Source of the DNA: an uncultured Algimonas sp.
Lineage (GTDB): Bacteria; Pseudomonadota; Alphaproteobacteria; Caulobacterales; Maricaulaceae
NCBI RefSeq assembly: GCF_947498175.1
Contig: NZ_CANMJB010000006.1
Span: 1 to 64,000, forward strand
DNA: 64,000 nucleotides
Direction of reading: 5' to 3'
Shown here: positions 28,161 through 37,797 of the stretch, piece by piece
Numbering within the stretch: position 1 is the stretch's first letter
Layout: the number at the start of each line of letters is the position of its first letter
Notes under the pieces: model-generated
What the model was told of the DNA's origin: nothing
Seen by the model: the letters and a program-made list of their open reading frames with translations, nothing else
Database searches by the model: none
Made by a program: the position numbers and the translations under genes

Positions 28161-29104
28161 CCTTGCCCCAACGCGACGCCAACGCCCCGGTCGGGACGAT
28201 CGCCCGGACATCGTCGGACGTGACGTCCAGTGCGTTCGGCCAGGACGTCGCCGTCAGCTTCGAGTTTTTCCCGCCCAAGACGAAAGCCGCGGAAGAGCGC
28301 CTCTGGTCGGCCATCGAAACGCTGGAGCCGCTGAACCCGGACTTCGTGTCCGTGACTTACGGCGCTGGGGGATCGACTCGCGAACGCACTCACCGCACCG
28401 TGCAGCGCATGGTCGATGAAACGCGTTTCGACCCGGCGGCGCACCTGACCTGCGTCGACGCCACGCGCGAGGACATTGACGAGATCGCGAAGGACTATTG
28501 GGATATCGGGGTTCGCCATATCGTGGCGTTGCGCGGCGATCCGCAGGACGGTATCGGCGAAAGCTACGCCCCGCATCCGGGCGGCTACGCCTATGCGTCG
28601 GACCTGGTGGCCGGGCTGAAGACCGTGGCCGATTTCGAAGTGTCCGTGTCGGCCTATCCGGAACGCCATCCCGAAAGCGCGGACTGGTCGGCGGAGATCG
28701 ACAATCTGAAGCGCAAGATCGATGCCGGCGCGACGCGCGCCATCACGCAGTTCTTCTTCTCGCCCGATATCTTCTGGCGGTTCCAGGACCGCGTCCTGGA
28801 CGCGGGCATCGACATTCCGATCGTGCCGGGCCTGATGCTGCAGCCCAACGTCAAGGGCCTGCAGCGCATGGCGTCCTTGTGCGGCGTGGCGGTGCCGGAC
28901 TGGTACGTCTCCCTGTTCGACGGTATCGACGACGATCCGGCCACGCGCGATATGCTGACGGCGACGCTGGCGGCGGAACTGGCGGCGGAACTGCATGACC
29001 GCGGGGTCCGGCACTATCATCTCTACACGTTGAACCGGGCGGAAATCGCAAGCGCCGTGGCGCGCGTGCTGGGAATGCACAAGCGGGTCCGTGCGAGGGG
29101 TTGA
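28157..29104 (+). CDS. metF: 5,10-methylenetetrahydrofolate reductase
   Basis: A 315-aa flavoprotein of the MetF family. The start of the barrel (VSFEFFPPKTKAAEERLW) contains the catalytic Glu, followed by FVSVTYGAGGSTRERTHRTV, IVALRGDPQDG and AITQFFFSPDIFWRF. It makes 5-methyl-THF for methionine synthase. The ATG at 28157 overlaps the stop of the upstream regulator and is preferred to an in-frame extension. A metH gene, often next in this operon, is absent here; a J-domain protein follows instead after 6 nt. Confidence 0.96.
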   Translation: MTLPQRDANAPVGTIARTSSDVTSSAFGQDVAVSFEFFPPKTKAAEERLWSAIETLEPLNPDFVSVTYGAGGSTRERTHRTVQRMVDETRFDPAAHLTCVDATREDIDEIAKDYWDIGVRHIVALRGDPQDGIGESYAPHPGGYAYASDLVAGLKTVADFEVSVSAYPERHPESADWSAEIDNLKRKIDAGATRAITQFFFSPDIFWRFQDRVLDAGIDIPIVPGLMLQPNVKGLQRMASLCGVAVPDWYVSLFDGIDDDPATRDMLTATLAAELAAELHDRGVRHYHLYTLNRAEIASAVARVLGMHKRVRARG

Positions 29105-29110
29105 CGCGCC

Positions 29111-29803
29111 GTGATACTGGCGCGACTCCTTTCTGCCGCGGCGCAGCTGTTCGGTCCGCAATCCGCGACCGACGGGCGGGGCGTGGCCGGTGACAATGAC
29201 GATGCGCCGGTCGTCGCCGCCTTGATCGCGCTGGGTGCGAAAATGGCCAAGGCGGACGGCGAAGTCCGCGCCGAGGACATCGCCGCATTCGACCAGGTCT
29301 TCCGCGCCGATGCGGCATCGCGCAGCATGGTCGAACGCTTCTTCGGTCTCGCGCGCCAGACCACGCTCGGTTTCGAACGCTATGCCCGTCGGGTCGCGCG
29401 CCACTTCCGCGCCCGTCCCGCCGCGCTGGAAGACGTGATGGACGGCCTGTTCCATATCGCATTGGCCGACGGCATCCTGACCGATGACGAAAACGAATAT
29501 CTGTCGCGCGTCGCCGACATATTCGGTTTCTCGGATGCGGAATATGCCCGCCTCAAGGCGACCCATGTCGGGCGCGATGCGGACGACCCCTATCTGATCT
29601 TGGGCATCGACGAGACGATCGGCGACGACGATCTGCGCAAGGCTTACCGCCGCGCGGCGGCGTCCAACCACCCCGACCGTCTGGTGGCGCGGGGATTGCC
29701 GCCTGAAATGACGGCTCTGGCGACGCACAAGATGGCGCTGATCAACCGGGCCTACGCCCAGATCCTGGCGCAACGCAAACAGGCCAAGGCCATCTGTCTG
29801 TGA
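29111..29803 (+). CDS. DjlA-like co-chaperone (TerB + J domain)
   Basis: A 230-aa protein with a GTG start. Residues about 30-145 form a TerB-like helical domain (LIALGAKMAKADGEVRAEDI, HIALADGILTDDENEYL) and residues 160-225 a J domain with the DnaK-stimulating motif HPD at 187-189. This order is that of DjlA, but the N-terminal hydrophobic anchor is short (ARLLSAAAQLF), so membrane attachment is doubtful. It starts 6 nt after metF, so it may ride on that transcript. Confidence 0.85.
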   Translation: MILARLLSAAAQLFGPQSATDGRGVAGDNDDAPVVAALIALGAKMAKADGEVRAEDIAAFDQVFRADAASRSMVERFFGLARQTTLGFERYARRVARHFRARPAALEDVMDGLFHIALADGILTDDENEYLSRVADIFGFSDAEYARLKATHVGRDADDPYLILGIDETIGDDDLRKAYRRAAASNHPDRLVARGLPPEMTALATHKMALINRAYAQILAQRKQAKAICL

Positions 29804-29918
29804 GCCTGAAAGGCTTGCTCCGGAGCATGTCTGACGTGGATGTGACGGCATGGCAATGCACCGACCCTTGACCCGGGCCGTAATTATACCGATCTAGGAC
29901 AGGTTAGGAGACCCAAGG

Positions 29919-30272
29919 ATGACTGGAACGCAACATCTGCAAGGCCCCGGCGCGGGACTGTTCGGCCAGATCGGCCGTTGGCTGACGCTGGCCATCATGT
30001 CCGTCGCGGCGGCTTTCATGCTGTTCTTCTCCGCCGCCTTCGCCCTGTTCCTGGTCGGCGCCGTTCTCGTACTGGCGATCGTCGCCGTCAGCATCTTCTG
30101 GATCCGTGCCAAACTGACAGGCCGCCCATTCGGTCCGAAAGCCCGCATGGACGCGCACATGGCCGAATTGCGTCGCCAGATGGGCGTGGACATGCGTGAT
30201 GAGCCGCGGCCCGCCGACGGGCCGGTCATCGACGCCCACGAAACGCCGGAAGGCTGGACGGTCGAACGCTAA
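29919..30272 (+). CDS. Small membrane protein of unknown function
   Basis: A 117-aa protein with one long hydrophobic stretch (about residues 22-62), enough for two closely spaced transmembrane helices, followed by a charged tail (LTGRPFGPKARMDAHMAELR) likely cytosolic. GGTTAGGAGACCCAAGG upstream of the ATG supplies a Shine-Dalgarno sequence. A separate promoter is possible in the 115-nt gap after the J-domain gene. No family recognised. Confidence 0.7.
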   Translation: MTGTQHLQGPGAGLFGQIGRWLTLAIMSVAAAFMLFFSAAFALFLVGAVLVLAIVAVSIFWIRAKLTGRPFGPKARMDAHMAELRRQMGVDMRDEPRPADGPVIDAHETPEGWTVER

Positions 30273-30290
30273 GCGCTTACGCGCCCCCGA

Positions 30291-31166
30291 ATGACGGGGC
30301 GCGATTTCATTCTATTGATGCTGTGCTGTCTCGGTTGGGGCGGCAACTTCGTCGTCAGCGCTTGGGTCGTCGGGTCCAATCCTGTTCCGCCTTTCATGCT
30401 GGCGCTGTTCCGGGCGGGCTTCGTGCTGCTCTTCATGGGCGTCTTCCTGTTCCGCCCGCTTCCGAAAGGCTTCGGGCGGCTGTTGATCGTCAGCCTCTGT
30501 GTCGGGCCCATCCATCTGGGCCTGCTCTATACCGGATTGCAGACGGCGCCGGCTTCGGCCGGATCGATCATCAGCCAATCGCTCATTCCGATGTCCACGA
30601 TGTTGTCCGTTCTGTTCCTGAAGGAACGGATCGGCTGGGTGCGCTCGTCGGCGATCGGCGTCTCCTTCGTCGGTGTCATGATCATGGTCTACGAGCCGGG
30701 CGCCTTGTCGCTCGATTACGGGCTGATCGTCCTGTTGGTGGCCTATGTCTCCCTCGCTATCGGCTCCGTCCTGATGCGGACCGTGCCGGATGTGGATTGG
30801 CGGCAATATGTGGCGTGGACGGCCTTGCTGCTCTTTGTGCTGTCCTTCGCCGCGACGAGCCTGTTCGAGACCGGACACCACGAGGTCTGGGACGTCGCCG
30901 GATGGAAACTGGTCGCCGTCGCGCTCTACGCCGCCTTGTTCGTCAGCATCTTCGCCCATGGCCAGTATTTCCGCCTGCTGCAGACCTACGAGGTCAATCA
31001 GGTCATTCCGCTGACGCTGATCACGACGCTCTGGGCCTGCCTGCTGGGCGTCATGCTGTTGAACGAGACGCTCTATCCGCGCTATCTGATCGGCGCGGCG
31101 CTCATCCTGCCTTGCGTCTGGATCATCGCGCGCCGCGGCGCCGTGCCGCCGGTTCAAGAGGATTAG
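30291..31166 (+). CDS. EamA-domain (DMT superfamily) transporter
   Basis: A 291-aa protein with about ten hydrophobic helices in two EamA repeats. The first begins LMLCCLGWGGNFVVSAWVVG and includes LLYTGLQTAPASAGSIISQS; the second includes the typical pre-helix-10 phrase LITTLWACLLGVMLLNETL. Members export amino acids, drugs or other metabolites; the substrate cannot be told. The ATG lies in the loop of a 7-bp stem (GCGCCCC/GGGGCGC, 30281-30302) and no good ribosome-binding site is visible, so start choice or translational control is uncertain. Confidence 0.87.
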   Translation: MTGRDFILLMLCCLGWGGNFVVSAWVVGSNPVPPFMLALFRAGFVLLFMGVFLFRPLPKGFGRLLIVSLCVGPIHLGLLYTGLQTAPASAGSIISQSLIPMSTMLSVLFLKERIGWVRSSAIGVSFVGVMIMVYEPGALSLDYGLIVLLVAYVSLAIGSVLMRTVPDVDWRQYVAWTALLLFVLSFAATSLFETGHHEVWDVAGWKLVAVALYAALFVSIFAHGQYFRLLQTYEVNQVIPLTLITTLWACLLGVMLLNETLYPRYLIGAALILPCVWIIARRGAVPPVQED

Positions 31167-31181
31167 GGCAGGAGGATCGAA

Positions 31182-31895
31182 ATGATCGACGCGCCGTCGC
31201 CGAACCACAATGCGCGCAAGCTGCCGGTCTCGATGCTGGTGCTGCATTATACGGGCATGGAAAGCGGGAAGGCGGCGCTGGACCGGATGCGCGATCCGGA
31301 AGCCGAAGTCAGCGCGCACTACATGGTCGAAGAGGATGGGCGCATCTTCCGGCTGGTCGGTGAGAGCGACCGAGCCTGGCATGCGGGCCGCTCGGACTGG
31401 AACGGCGTCACGGATGTCAATTCGGCCAGCATCGGGATCGAGATCGTCAATGGCGGACATGATTTCGGCCTGCCCGATTTCCCCAACGCGCAGATCAACG
31501 CCCTCATCCCTCTGTGCAAACGCATCCTGTCCGATCACGATATTCCAGCCCGCAATGTGGTCGGCCACTCCGATATCGCACCGGAGCGCAAGAACGATCC
31601 GGGCGAGAAGTTTCCATGGGCCGGGCTGGGCGCGGCCGGGATCGGCCTTTGGCCGGGCGAGGGGAATGGCGACCGTCGCGTCCTGCTCGAGCCGGGCGAG
31701 CGGGACCGGGGCGTGACGCTGCTGCAACGCGCGCTAGCCGGGGTCGGCTACGGCATCGCGTTGGACGGCGTGATGTCGGAGCGGATGGTCGCGGTCGTGC
31801 GCGCCTTCCAGCGCCGTTACCGGCCGGAGCAGGTGGACGGCGTCGTGGATATGGAAACCCTCGACCTAGCCGCGCGACTCGCCCGCATGATCTGA
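31182..31895 (+). CDS. N-acetylmuramoyl-L-alanine amidase, AmpD type, with peptidoglycan-binding domain
   Basis: A 237-aa zinc amidase. The amidase_2 domain shows the zinc ligands H22 (LVLHYTGM), H129 (GHSDIAPERK) and D139 (KNDPGEKFPW), and residues about 175-235 form a peptidoglycan_1 binding domain (LLQRALAGVGYGIALDGVMS). No signal peptide is present, so it probably acts in the cytoplasm on anhydro-muropeptides, as AmpD does in cell-wall recycling. AGGAGG precedes the ATG. Its 3' end overlaps the convergent RHH_4 gene by 30 nt. Confidence 0.9.
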   Translation: MIDAPSPNHNARKLPVSMLVLHYTGMESGKAALDRMRDPEAEVSAHYMVEEDGRIFRLVGESDRAWHAGRSDWNGVTDVNSASIGIEIVNGGHDFGLPDFPNAQINALIPLCKRILSDHDIPARNVVGHSDIAPERKNDPGEKFPWAGLGAAGIGLWPGEGNGDRRVLLEPGERDRGVTLLQRALAGVGYGIALDGVMSERMVAVVRAFQRRYRPEQVDGVVDMETLDLAARLARMI

Positions 31896-32102
31896 GCGCA
31901 GCTGCGCCAGCACCCAGACCCGGATGTAGCTGGCCAATCCCTGATCGGGAGCCTGGATGAGCCGGACATCGTCCAATTCCCGGATCAGTGCCGAGACGGA
32001 TCGCGACCGCGCGGCCGCACATCGGTCCACTTCGGCCCAGAACTCCGGCTCCAGTGCAACGGAGGTCGCGTGGCCATGAATGGAAATGGAGCGCTTTTTC
32101 AT
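31866..32102 (-). CDS. RHH_4-family ribbon-helix-helix protein
   Basis: A 78-aa protein starting MKKRSISIHGHATSVALEPE, which fits the RHH_4 family: a short beta strand, then helices with the phrase LEPEFWAEVDR and a C-terminal YIRVWVLAQLR. Such proteins are presumed DNA-binding dimers. The ATG overlaps the thioesterase stop (ATGA), and it is the last gene of the sspB-fumC operon. In other alphaproteobacteria RHH_4 and DUF4169 genes travel with fumC, so a role in regulating this operon is plausible but unproved. Confidence 0.82.
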   Translation of the reverse strand: MKKRSISIHGHATSVALEPEFWAEVDRCAAARSRSVSALIRELDDVRLIQAPDQGLASYIRVWVLAQLRSDHAGESRG

Positions 32103-32482
32103 GGGCTATCGGACTGGCTGAGCCCAGGTCCGCAGGGCAGGCGGGTCGGGCGGCCGTTGTCGTCGATGGCGACGAAGACCATGCGGTCGATCCGCACGAT
32201 ATCGCGTTTGGACCGCAGTTCCCGCACCGAGCACCGCAGCGTGATCGACACGCGGGTCGTGTTGGTGATCTCCATGCCGATCTCGACGACATCGCCGAGC
32301 ATGGCCGGAGCCTGGAAATCCATTTCGGATATGTACTTCGTCGCGACCAGCTCGGCCCCGCTTTCAACGGCGGCGTAAACGGAGGCCTCCTCGTCGATCC
32401 AGGCCAGCAGCCGCCCGCCGAAGAGCGTTCCGCGGCTGTTGAGGTCGGCAGGCATGACCAGGCGGCGGGACAGGAATTTCAC
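32099..32482 (-). CDS. Acyl-CoA thioesterase, hotdog fold (YciA-like)
   Basis: A 127-aa protein with a GTG start. MPADLNSRGTLFGGRLLAWI is the standard start of the hotdog helix in cytosolic acyl-CoA thioesterases, and KYISEMDFQAPAMLGDVVEI continues the fold. It hydrolyses acyl-CoA to free acid and CoA; chain-length preference is not predictable. It lies between DUF4169 (13 nt gap) and the RHH_4 gene (ATGA overlap) in the fumC operon. Confidence 0.88.
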   Translation of the reverse strand: MKFLSRRLVMPADLNSRGTLFGGRLLAWIDEEASVYAAVESGAELVATKYISEMDFQAPAMLGDVVEIGMEITNTTRVSITLRCSVRELRSKRDIVRIDRMVFVAIDDNGRPTRLPCGPGLSQSDSP

Positions 32483-32495
32483 TAACGCACCTCGC

Positions 32496-32671
32496 TTAAT
32501 CGACGGGCGGGATCCTATGCGCGTCCAGCTTGCGTGTCAGTGCGACTTTCGTCTGGTCGGCGGCCTTGCTGTGCGCCGCACCCATTCCGTGCGCGATGCG
32601 GTTGGCATCGGCGCGTTTTGCAGCGCCCGCCTTGGCCCTGCGTTTGCGCGCCGTCCTCAGATTGACGATTT

Positions 32672-32675
<4 letters not shown>
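32496..32675 (-). CDS. DUF4169 family small basic protein
   Basis: A 59-aa protein read by hand: it begins [20 protein letters not shown] and ends [14 protein letters not shown]. The N-terminal (I)VNLR.ARK..AR pattern and the ending LDxHR are those of DUF4169, a family of short, highly basic alphaproteobacterial proteins coded next to fumC. The GTG start overlaps the fumC stop (GTGA), so expression is coupled. The Arg/Lys/Ala richness suggests RNA or nucleoid contact, but no function is known to me. Confidence 0.85.
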
Positions 32676-34063
<1,388 letters not shown>

Positions 34064-34096
34064 GGCCGCACACCTAACAAGCCGCGGTCGAAATGG

Positions 34097-34591
34097 CTAG
34101 CGGGGGGACCAATCGACAGGCGTGAATTGGCAGCCCACACTGGGCTTCACCATTCCGTCAATTCGCTCCATGCAGACTTCGACCATGTCTTGGTTCGGGG
34201 CATTGCCATTCTCGTCCAGCGAGTCGGCGAAATCATCGCGCCAGAAAGCATCGTCGGAAGCCGGCGCTTTCTGGAAACCTATATAGGCCGCGATCGCTAC
34301 CATGCCGACATAGTTATAATACTGGCAGGTGAAACCGGGCCGTTCGTTAGCGTCGAAAAACTTGGCATGTGCGATCAGTTCGGTGTCGGGATGCTGCAAT
34401 TGAACGCGGATGCCGGACTGGAGCACCAAATTCGGCAGTTTGCCCACTGTCCCGTCTTGCAGATATTGGCTGAATTGGGCCGCCGAAGGGCATGAAACCC
34501 GGTCTTCGGCAATCGCAGGGGTGGCGAGCAGGATAATACAAGTCGTGATAGGCAAGCCGAGGGTTTTGAGGCGTTGCGCTGGAAGTTTCAT
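34097..34591 (-). CDS. Secreted protein of unknown function between sspB and fumC
   Basis: A 164-aa protein with a signal peptide (LGLPITTCIILLATPAIAED, cleavage near residue 28). The mature part has four cysteines (VSCPSAAQF, FTCQYYNYV, VEVCMERID, VGCQFTPVD), consistent with two periplasmic disulfides. The start overlaps the sspB stop (ATGA). Its place inside a cytosolic-protein operon is odd; I know no such insertion in related operons. No domain recognised. Confidence 0.75.
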   Translation of the reverse strand: MKLPAQRLKTLGLPITTCIILLATPAIAEDRVSCPSAAQFSQYLQDGTVGKLPNLVLQSGIRVQLQHPDTELIAHAKFFDANERPGFTCQYYNYVGMVAIAAYIGFQKAPASDDAFWRDDFADSLDENGNAPNQDMVEVCMERIDGMVKPSVGCQFTPVDWSPR

Positions 34592-35142
34592 TTTTTCCGG
34601 AAACTGTCCAGGCTGACGACTTTCGGACCATCATCGGTCGGCGTGTCTTCGGGGTCCGTCTCTTCGGTTGCGGGCACAAGCGCCGTATCGGCTGCTTTGT
34701 CCGGTATGCCGAGGCCCGTCGGGGCAGGGGCGCCAAGCGACGTGCTCGGTGTCAGGTCCAGCACCGGTCCGCCTTCCATTTCCGCGGGCGTTTCGAAAGC
34801 CAGCGAAAAGCCGACGCTCGGATCGTGGAAGCGGGTGATGGCGTGATAGGGAACGCGCAGATATTTCGGGATGCCGCCAAACTTCAAGGTGACTTCGAAA
34901 TCGTCGGAATTGGCTGCCAGATCCCAGAACTGGTGTTCCAGCACGATGGTGATCTCTTCCTTGTATTTGTCGGCCAGCGCATCGTCGATTTCCACCCCCG
35001 GATAGCGGGTCAGGAAGGTGATGTAGAAATGGTGCGCGCCGGGTAGCCCGTCTTCGCGGATCACGCGCCGGATCGCATCGCGCACGACTCCGCGCAGCGC
35101 CAGGCTCCGCATCTGTTCGTAGTTCATCAAGTCCTGGCTCAT
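34588..35142 (-). CDS. sspB: ClpXP adaptor protein SspB
   Basis: A 184-aa alpha-type SspB. The folded substrate-binding domain (NYEQMRSLALRGVVRDAIRR, HHFYITFLTRYPGVEIDDAL, FEVTLKFGGIPKYLRVPYHA) occupies residues about 5-125, followed by a flexible acidic linker and a C-terminal ClpX-binding tail (GPKVVSLDSFRKK). SspB delivers ssrA-tagged proteins to ClpXP; the tmRNA gene is encoded 2.7 kb away in this window, and its tag ends in the ClpX-type ALAA. Start 35142 chosen on family N-terminus MSQDLMNYEQ; 14 extra in-frame residues upstream rejected. Confidence 0.93.
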   Translation of the reverse strand: MSQDLMNYEQMRSLALRGVVRDAIRRVIREDGLPGAHHFYITFLTRYPGVEIDDALADKYKEEITIVLEHQFWDLAANSDDFEVTLKFGGIPKYLRVPYHAITRFHDPSVGFSLAFETPAEMEGGPVLDLTPSTSLGAPAPTGLGIPDKAADTALVPATEETDPEDTPTDDGPKVVSLDSFRKK

Positions 35143-35244
35143 GGCCTTCACCTTAGAGCGGCGGAAAAGCGGGTCAACCGCCAACGGGGTGCGAGATGAT
35201 GATGCACGTCAAGACAGACGGCATGCTGGTGCGTATGAAGGCGC

Positions 35245-36576
35245 ATGACCCCGCTGTTCCAGCCGCCCCACGCCCCGCCCCTGACCGGTGAGGAAAGCTT
35301 CGTCGAAGCGACGTGGAAGTTCTTGCGCAATCCAGTCGAAGGCTTCGGCCCGCTGGCCTATCGCCAGCCCATCGTTTCGGCAAAGACGATGGGGCGGACC
35401 CTGCATACGATTACCGATCCCGAAGGCATGACCGACATATTGGTGCGGCATGCCGACAAGTTCACCAAGACCGCCATCGATGCGCGCATTCTCGGCCCGG
35501 CGACGAAGGAAGGGCTGCTATCGGTCCATGGCGAGCAATGGAAGCGGCAGCGCCGGTCCGTCGCGCCGATCTTCCGAAAACGCCACATGGCCGATCTGGC
35601 GCCGCTCATCACCGCGGTGATCGAGGATTTCACGGCTCGCCTGGACGTGCGACCTCGGCTGGATCTGTCCACGGCGATGGCGGAGCTGACTTTCGATGTG
35701 CTGGCCAAGGCGTTGCTGGGCGATCCGCAAGGGCTCGACCGCGACCGGTTGAAGACGGCGACTCGCGCCGTGGTGACCGGGGCCGGAACATTGCGGCCGG
35801 ACGATCTGCTGCCCTGGCCGCGCTGGGTGCCGCGGCCGATGACGCCGCGCGGCTCGACCGCGCTGAAACGGCTCAAGCGCGCGGCGGACGACCTAATCGC
35901 GGAGCGGACGGATCATCCGGCCGACGATTTGGTCGGCTTGCTGATCGATGCGGAGAACCTGAACCGGCGCGAGCGGCGCGACAATCTGATCGGCTTTTTC
36001 ATCGCCGGACACGAAACGACCGCGCTGACCCTGACGTGGTCGCTCTATCTGCTGGGGCGGCACCGGCCGACGCTGGAGCGGGTCAGGAGCGAGGTGCGCC
36101 AAGTCTGCGGCGACGGACCGGTCGGTTATGACGATCTGGATGATCTTGCGTTCACGCGCGCCGTCATCGACGAAACGATGCGACTCTACCCGCCTGCGCC
36201 GATCCTGAACCGCGAGCCGCAAGCCGAGGTCGAAGTGCTGGGCCGGACGCTCGCGCCCGGGGATGCGGTGCTGCTCAACAACTACGTCATGCACCGGACG
36301 GAGCGTCTGTGGGACGACCCGCTCCTGTTCGATCCGGACCGGTTCATGCGCAATCCGTCGTTACGCGGCAAAGGTGCGCCCTACATGCCGTTCGGCGCCG
36401 GGCCGCGCATCTGCGTGGGCGCGGCCTTCGCGATCATGGAAGCGGTGATGGTGCTAGCCACGCTGGCGCGCGATTACGACATCATCGTTGCCGACGACGT
36501 CTATCCGCGCCCGCTCATGACGGTGACGCTGCGGCCCGAAGGCGGCGTGCCGGCGCGGCTGGAGCGGGTTGCCTAG
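35245..36576 (+). CDS. Cytochrome P450
   Basis: A 443-aa soluble P450. The I-helix oxygen-activation motif AGHETT is at residues 254-259, the K-helix ExxR as ETMR, and the heme-binding loop FGAGPRICVG places the axial thiolate at Cys390. No membrane anchor is present. Substrate unknown. No ferredoxin or reductase is adjacent, so the redox partners are elsewhere. The stop codon overlaps that of the convergent phosphatase gene by three bases. Confidence 0.93.
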   Translation: MTPLFQPPHAPPLTGEESFVEATWKFLRNPVEGFGPLAYRQPIVSAKTMGRTLHTITDPEGMTDILVRHADKFTKTAIDARILGPATKEGLLSVHGEQWKRQRRSVAPIFRKRHMADLAPLITAVIEDFTARLDVRPRLDLSTAMAELTFDVLAKALLGDPQGLDRDRLKTATRAVVTGAGTLRPDDLLPWPRWVPRPMTPRGSTALKRLKRAADDLIAERTDHPADDLVGLLIDAENLNRRERRDNLIGFFIAGHETTALTLTWSLYLLGRHRPTLERVRSEVRQVCGDGPVGYDDLDDLAFTRAVIDETMRLYPPAPILNREPQAEVEVLGRTLAPGDAVLLNNYVMHRTERLWDDPLLFDPDRFMRNPSLRGKGAPYMPFGAGPRICVGAAFAIMEAVMVLATLARDYDIIVADDVYPRPLMTVTLRPEGGVPARLERVA

Positions 36577-37565
36577 AAGCGGTTGTCCAGCAGTGGCTCG
36601 AACGTCTCGCCGGCGAAGATTTGAACGCCTTGCGCTTCGATCTCCTTGAGCGGCAGGCGGTCTTCCTCGCCGAGGCCCGGTCCGGGCGTGCGGATGAACA
36701 CGCCCTTGATGCGGCCCGGATGACGCAGGACGGCGTCGCGATAGACGACCGGATCATGCTGCCCGCTATCGCCGATCAGGTAGAAGGGCAGGTCGGGGTT
36801 GGCGGCCAGCACCGTGTCGACCGCGGCGCCCTTGTGGTTGCCATGCGTGCCCACGACCATCTTGGTCGGGTCGATGCCGAAGTCGCGCAGGAATTTCGGG
36901 CCGCGCACGACACCGTTCGCCACGAAGACCGCATCGAGGAAACCATGCAGGTTCCAGGACGAGGAGCTGACATAGAAGACGGGATTCTTGGTGCCTGACA
37001 TCGACCCGGCCATCTGCTTCAACAGCGTCGCCGTGTCGGGATAGACGTAACGGCTGCCGACGGACCCGGTGACGCTGGTCCAGAGGTTCTTGCGCGTGGA
37101 CCAGGCCTTGGTCTGCATGACCGTGTCGTCGATGTCGGAAATGACGCCGTATTCGGCGGTCGGCGACGTGATCAGGACGGGATGGTGAACCGTTTCCCCG
37201 GATCGTTCGGACTTCACCGTCGCTTCCGTCCAGCCGGGCGGCGGGTTCTTGCGGTCGAGTTCGAGCCGGTAATAGCCTTCGTCGTCCGAGACGGCCTGGT
37301 TGTTGCCGAGCGTCACGGTTTCGCCTTTGACTTCCTGCGTCATGAACAGGGCGGCCATGGCGGCGAGATTGTCCACCAGGGACGGCGTGTCGTTCGACGC
37401 GCGTGTCGTGTCCGCCGCGAGCGCCCGGCCGCGCACGATGATCTTGTCGGGAGTCGAATAGCCGAAATAGGGCTGGAGATGCAGATTCTCCGGCGGGGCA
37501 TCGTCTTGGAAAGTGTCGATCAGGTTTTCCGCCCTGACAGCGATCGAGTGCATGAATGATGTCAT
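36573..37565 (-). CDS. App1-family phosphatidate phosphatase-like protein
   Basis: A 330-aa protein of the DUF2183/App1 group. The HAD-type catalytic motif DIDDT lies at residues 144-148 (GVISDIDDTVMQTKAW), followed by VFYVSSSSWNLHGFL and FYLIGDSGQHDPVVY, which form the rest of the phosphatase site. In yeast App1 dephosphorylates phosphatidic acid; bacterial members are uncharacterised as far as I know. There is no signal peptide. It reads towards the P450 gene, and its upstream side faces the tmRNA region. Confidence 0.87.
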   Translation of the reverse strand: MTSFMHSIAVRAENLIDTFQDDAPPENLHLQPYFGYSTPDKIIVRGRALAADTTRASNDTPSLVDNLAAMAALFMTQEVKGETVTLGNNQAVSDDEGYYRLELDRKNPPPGWTEATVKSERSGETVHHPVLITSPTAEYGVISDIDDTVMQTKAWSTRKNLWTSVTGSVGSRYVYPDTATLLKQMAGSMSGTKNPVFYVSSSSWNLHGFLDAVFVANGVVRGPKFLRDFGIDPTKMVVGTHGNHKGAAVDTVLAANPDLPFYLIGDSGQHDPVVYRDAVLRHPGRIKGVFIRTPGPGLGEEDRLPLKEIEAQGVQIFAGETFEPLLDNRF

Positions 37566-37696
37566 CCCCGACGCAATGCAGGGCGGTTCCGATGGTTCCG
37601 GGAAATGTTAACGGCAGTTAGGGACTCAATCTGAAGCAAGAATATCAGAGTGGATGGTTTGCCGATAAAGGCTCGCGGCGAGAACGTTCTTTATTA

Positions 37697-37781
37697 TCCT
37701 TTGGGACGATCGTCCGGAGCGGCATTCGCAACGCTCGCTTCGCAAGTCTTGGGACCCGCAGGGCGGGACGCAAATCCCTGG
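37697..37781. repeat. Family C structured element, copy 1
   Basis: About 85 nt starting TCCTTTGGGACG, with the perfect palindrome GGACGATCGTCC and a CCCGC/GCGGG hairpin, and closing with GCAAATCCCTGG. The same order of blocks (TCCTTTGGGACG, TCTT, GACCCGCA, GCGGGA, GCAAA, CC, TGG) recurs at 45281-45369. It lies 3' of ssrA on that gene's strand. Bases 37566-37696, between the phosphatase gene and this element, show no gene. Confidence 0.6.
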
Positions 37782-37797
37782 AATTGGAACGAAGAAA

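Noticed and set aside
29864-29890. TTGACC followed by an AT-rich stretch as a sigma-70 promoter before the small membrane protein
   Set aside because: No acceptable -10 hexamer at 16-18 nt spacing, so I did not list it as a promoter.
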